A stretch of 7,998 bases of DNA from Oscillibacter sp. (GTDB lineage Bacteria > Bacillota > Clostridia > Oscillospirales > Oscillospiraceae), in contig JAKSQE010000055.1 of NCBI GenBank assembly GCA_024404295.1, positions 1 through 7,998 on the forward strand, read 5' to 3'. A program made the translations under genes and the position numbers. Of this stretch, positions 6,285 to 7,998 are shown in pieces. Below the pieces are notes generated by a model. The model was not told the DNA's origin and searched no databases. It saw only the letters and a list, made by a program, of their open reading frames with translations. The stretch's first letter is position 1, and each line of letters opens with the position of its first letter.

Positions 6285-6493
6285 ACTGGGTTGGTGTGTT
6301 CAACATTGTATTGGTCCTTCTGCTGCTCGTGTTGCTGCGGAAGCTGATTTGGTGTCTGCGGTGGCTCTGGTGTTACTATCATGGAAAGGACACACCGGGG
6401 GCGATCGGCTGGCTGCCACAGCGCAGCGGCAGGCAGTTTGACACTCGTGTTCAGCAAGGAGACGATGACGATGTTTTTCCAAAAGAAAAGTGA
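6281..6493 (+). CDS. Small single-pass membrane protein of unknown function
   Basis: I do not recognise this 70-residue protein. Residues 4-19 are strongly hydrophobic (Val/Leu-rich), followed by a basic, Trp- and Cys-rich stretch (20-36) that would sit at the membrane face. A polar tail ends in the acidic run GDDDDVFPKEK. The positive residues after the helix suggest an N-out, C-in topology. It is supported as a real gene by AAGGAG at 6267-6272, 8 nt before its ATG, the ATGA overlap with mutY, and a 23-nt overlap with the next gene. It is likely cotranslated with both. Confidence 0.7.
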   Translation: MNWVGVFNIVLVLLLLVLLRKLIWCLRWLWCYYHGKDTPGAIGWLPQRSGRQFDTRVQQGDDDDVFPKEK

Positions 6494-6899
6494 GGACCCA
6501 TGGGATCAAAAGCCGATGATAGTCGGGATGGAAGAACCTGTGGAATGCCCTGCCGGAGAGAGGAATGCTACGGAGGAAAAACGTTCTCCGATGCTTTGCC
6601 CGTGGTGCGGCGGAGAGATGACCTGGGGCGAATTGCGAACCAGCAGACCTGTCTGGTGGGTTACGGAAAAGCGAACCATGAGGGAGCGCCTCCTGGGTTG
6701 CGATCCGCAAAAATCCCTGCGTGTAGATCATGAGGGGATTTTTGAACCGTATAAAACAGCGTGGCATTGTTGGAACTGCCGCAAACTGGTCATCGACACG
6801 AAGAAAATGGTTCATCCCAATGAGATGGAAACGCGGTTTGATGTGAAGATACAGGAAAGAGAAGAGAAGGAGAAGAACAATGGCTCAGCTATATTTTAA
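6471..6899 (+). CDS. Zinc-ribbon protein of unknown function (DUF6487-like)
   Basis: The 142-residue product carries two cysteine knuckles, CPWC (43-46) and CWNC (100-103), which would form one zinc ribbon. The surrounding pattern, CPWCGGEMTWGEL, then SRPVWW, then CWNCRKLVIDTKK, resembles the small DUF6487 zinc-ribbon family by recall. No enzymatic motif is visible. The N-terminal 40 residues are polar and the C-terminal 30 are highly charged. I chose ATG 6471 because AAGGAG (6456-6461) lies 9 nt ahead; ATG 6465 would leave only 3 nt. The open frame reaches further upstream without a ribosome binding site. The gene overlaps the small membrane gene by 23 nt and thymidine kinase by 20 nt, and its C-terminal coding sequence contains the thymidine kinase ribosome binding site. 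Function is unknown. Confidence 0.78.
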   Translation: MFFQKKSEDPWDQKPMIVGMEEPVECPAGERNATEEKRSPMLCPWCGGEMTWGELRTSRPVWWVTEKRTMRERLLGCDPQKSLRVDHEGIFEPYKTAWHCWNCRKLVIDTKKMVHPNEMETRFDVKIQEREEKEKNNGSAIF

Positions 6900-7458
6900 A
6901 TTTGGAGCCATGGGCTCCAGCAAAACGGCCAATGCGTTGATGGCTCGTTTCAATTATGAGGAGCGTGGACAGGCTACATTGCTGGTAAAACCCCGTATGG
7001 ACACACGGGACGGCGACCATATGGTCCACTCCCGCATCGGTCTGGAATATCCCTGCATTTATTTTGATGAATTGCAGAAATTGAGCATTATGGAACTGCA
7101 GCAGAATGCCTGTATCATCGTGGATGAAGCACAATTTCTGACAAAGGAAGAAGTGCATTATCTGGTCTATCTGGTGGATGATCTGGGGATCCCCGTCATC
7201 TGCTATGGCCTGCGGGCGGACTTCAAAGGCGAGCTGTTCCCGGGAAGCTACGAACTGTTGGTGATGGCGGACAAGCTGGAGGAGGTCAAAACCATCTGCT
7301 GGTGCGGCAAGAAGGCGATGTTTAACGCTCGCTTTGACGAGAATGGTCAGGTGCTGAAGGAGGGCGCACAGGTGGTGCTGGGTGCCAACGACAAGTACAT
7401 CGGCCTGTGCCGCCGCCATTGGCGGGAGGGCAATCTGGGCCCCAACTTTGAAGTATGA
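6880..7458 (+). CDS. tdk: Thymidine kinase (type II, TK1-like)
   Basis: This enzyme phosphorylates thymidine to dTMP in the pyrimidine salvage pathway, in the cytoplasm. The 192 residues have the usual bacterial length. Visible motifs are the P-loop GAMGSSKT (9-16), DEAQF (82-86) with the putative catalytic base E83, the FKGELFPGSYELL region (115-127), and a structural zinc site with C140, C142, C177 and H180. The lasso segment VVLGANDKYIGLC (165-177) matches the thymidine-binding end of TK1-like kinases. AAGGAG at 6867-6872 is 7 nt before the ATG. The gene overlaps the upstream zinc-ribbon gene by 20 nt and the downstream radical SAM gene by an ATGA junction (7455-7458). Cotranscription with mutY would place thymidine salvage and 8-oxoG repair on one message. 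Identification is secure. Confidence 0.96.
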   Translation: MAQLYFKFGAMGSSKTANALMARFNYEERGQATLLVKPRMDTRDGDHMVHSRIGLEYPCIYFDELQKLSIMELQQNACIIVDEAQFLTKEEVHYLVYLVDDLGIPVICYGLRADFKGELFPGSYELLVMADKLEEVKTICWCGKKAMFNARFDENGQVLKEGAQVVLGANDKYIGLCRRHWREGNLGPNFEV

Positions 7459-7998
7459 TCTGTGAACTGTGTCCCCGCTGTTGCAGGGCGGAGCGAACGG
7501 AGACAAAAGCCGGTGGCTTGTGCGGTATGCCGACATTGCCGGTAGTGGCGAAAGCCATGCTCCATCAGTGGGAAGAGCCTTGTCTGGTGGGCGAGCACGG
7601 AGCGGGTACTGTATTCTTTTCCGGCTGCAATTTACGTTGTAATTTCTGCCAGAACGGCGTCATTTCTCAGGAAAATTTCGGGAAATTGATCACCGTGGAT
7701 CGCCTGCGGGATATTTTCCGGGAACTGATCGATCAGGGCGCGGCCTGCTTGGACTTGGTGACACCCACCCACTTTGCCGATGCCGTTCTGGAATCACTGG
7801 GCAATCGCGATTGGGGCGTACCGGTGGGCTGGAATTGCGGGGGCTACGAACGGGAGGACGCGCGTGACTGCTCCGTCGCCGCGTGCTGGGAGTTCCTGAT
7901 CCCCGGATGCGGCAGGGACATCAACAACATTGATGCGGTGTCGTTTGTCGGTTGCTTGGACGCGGCATTGAGAAAGTTAACACAGAGACACGGAGACA
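7455..7998 (+). CDS. PflX-like radical SAM protein, 5' part; family sequence is lost after about 7850
   Basis: The ATGA overlap with tdk gives the start. Residues 1-25 hold a cysteine-rich lead (C3, C6, C9, C10, C23) ending GLCG. The radical SAM cluster motif CNLRCNFC (CxxxCxxC: C58, C62, C65) then follows, with LVTPTHFADAV (101-111) and NCGGYE (127-132). This order is typical of the PflX/COG1313 group of pyruvate formate-lyase-activating-like proteins, which cleave S-adenosylmethionine with a [4Fe-4S] cluster; physiological substrates are not known. Family members usually run to about 280-300 residues. Here the expected continuation after NCGGYE (a VETL-like helix, then a DLKY-like strand) is absent. 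The frame reads into unrelated sequence and is still open at the window end. The first 132 residues are secure; the remaining 49 are doubtful as part of this gene. Confidence 0.82.
   Translation, partial: MICELCPRCCRAERTETKAGGLCGMPTLPVVAKAMLHQWEEPCLVGEHGAGTVFFSGCNLRCNFCQNGVISQENFGKLITVDRLRDIFRELIDQGAACLDLVTPTHFADAVLESLGNRDWGVPVGWNCGGYEREDARDCSVAACWEFLIPGCGRDINNIDAVSFVGCLDAALRKLTQRHGD
7851..7998. other. Unrelated terminal segment of unknown origin
   Basis: These 148 bases follow the last recognisable radical SAM codon. The plus frame in register with the gene is open, but so are two minus-strand frames over most of the segment, and none gives a product I recognise. The final bases contain an 8-nt tandem pair, ACAGAGAC then ACGGAGAC. 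No terminal inverted repeat, target duplication or intron boundary can be identified, because only one side of the junction is present. The segment may be inserted DNA or a misassembled contig end. Confidence 0.5.

Noticed and set aside
6381..6470. N-terminal extension of the zinc-ribbon gene to an ATG at 6381
   Set aside because: There is no ribosome binding site there, the added residues look like out-of-frame coding sequence of the small membrane gene, and AAGGAG at 6456-6461 supports ATG 6471.
6889..7536. Minus-strand open frame of 215 codons opposite thymidine kinase
   Set aside because: It is antisense to tdk and the start of the radical SAM gene, has no ribosome binding site or family motif, and is best explained by codon bias on the coding strand.
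7979..7998. Short tandem repeat at the window end taken as the start of a CRISPR array
   Set aside because: It is only two imperfect 8-nt units without spacers, too short and too simple for a CRISPR repeat.

Overview
The window looks like a piece of a chromosome from a moderate-GC Gram-positive anaerobe of the Clostridia, plausibly a gut Oscillospirales-type organism. The grounds are strong AGGAGG/AGGTGA-type ribosome binding sites, tightly overlapping ATGA gene junctions, a clostridial-looking MutY, and the gene content (DnaJ, PHP phosphatase, AzlCD, a small type II thymidine kinase, a PflX-like radical SAM protein). The taxon is inference from gene style, not from a marker sequence. I found no rRNA, tRNA, CRISPR array, transposase or integrase, and no stretch over 300 bases lacks a gene.

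Layout. Positions 1-3186 read on the plus strand: the 3' two thirds of dnaJ (zinc finger and C-terminal domains), a PHP-family histidinol-phosphatase-like gene starting 8 nt after dnaJ, rpiB behind its own putative promoter, a long imperfect hairpin, and a membrane-anchored glycoside-hydrolase-like protein. A near-perfect hairpin flanked by A and T runs (3187-3232) separates this convergently from minus-strand azlC-azlD (3236-4278), a branched-chain amino acid exporter. azlC has a putative promoter and a perfect 10-bp dyad in its leader. Next is a UlaG-like metallo-beta-lactamase-fold gene (4437-5150, minus) with its own terminator.

Positions 5151-5213 hold a divergent control region in which the promoters of the metallo-hydrolase and mutY share one palindromic extended -10 segment. 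From 5214 a tightly overlapping plus-strand run follows: mutY (adenine glycosylase of the 8-oxoguanine repair system), a 70-residue membrane protein, a two-knuckle zinc-ribbon protein, thymidine kinase, and a PflX-like radical SAM gene. Translational coupling is likely throughout.

The last 148 bases do not fit. The radical SAM reading frame stays open, but its recognisable family sequence stops just after the conserved NCGGYE segment near 7850. What follows is unrelated and ends in a short 8-nt tandem repeat. This is either an insertion or recombination junction or, more prosaically, a chimeric contig end.

Most of the window is ordinary housekeeping sequence, and I do not see a convincing new defence or mobile system. 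The best leads are the face-to-face promoters with a possibly leaderless mutY, the hairpin after rpiB that pairs better on the minus strand, and the junction at about 7850.
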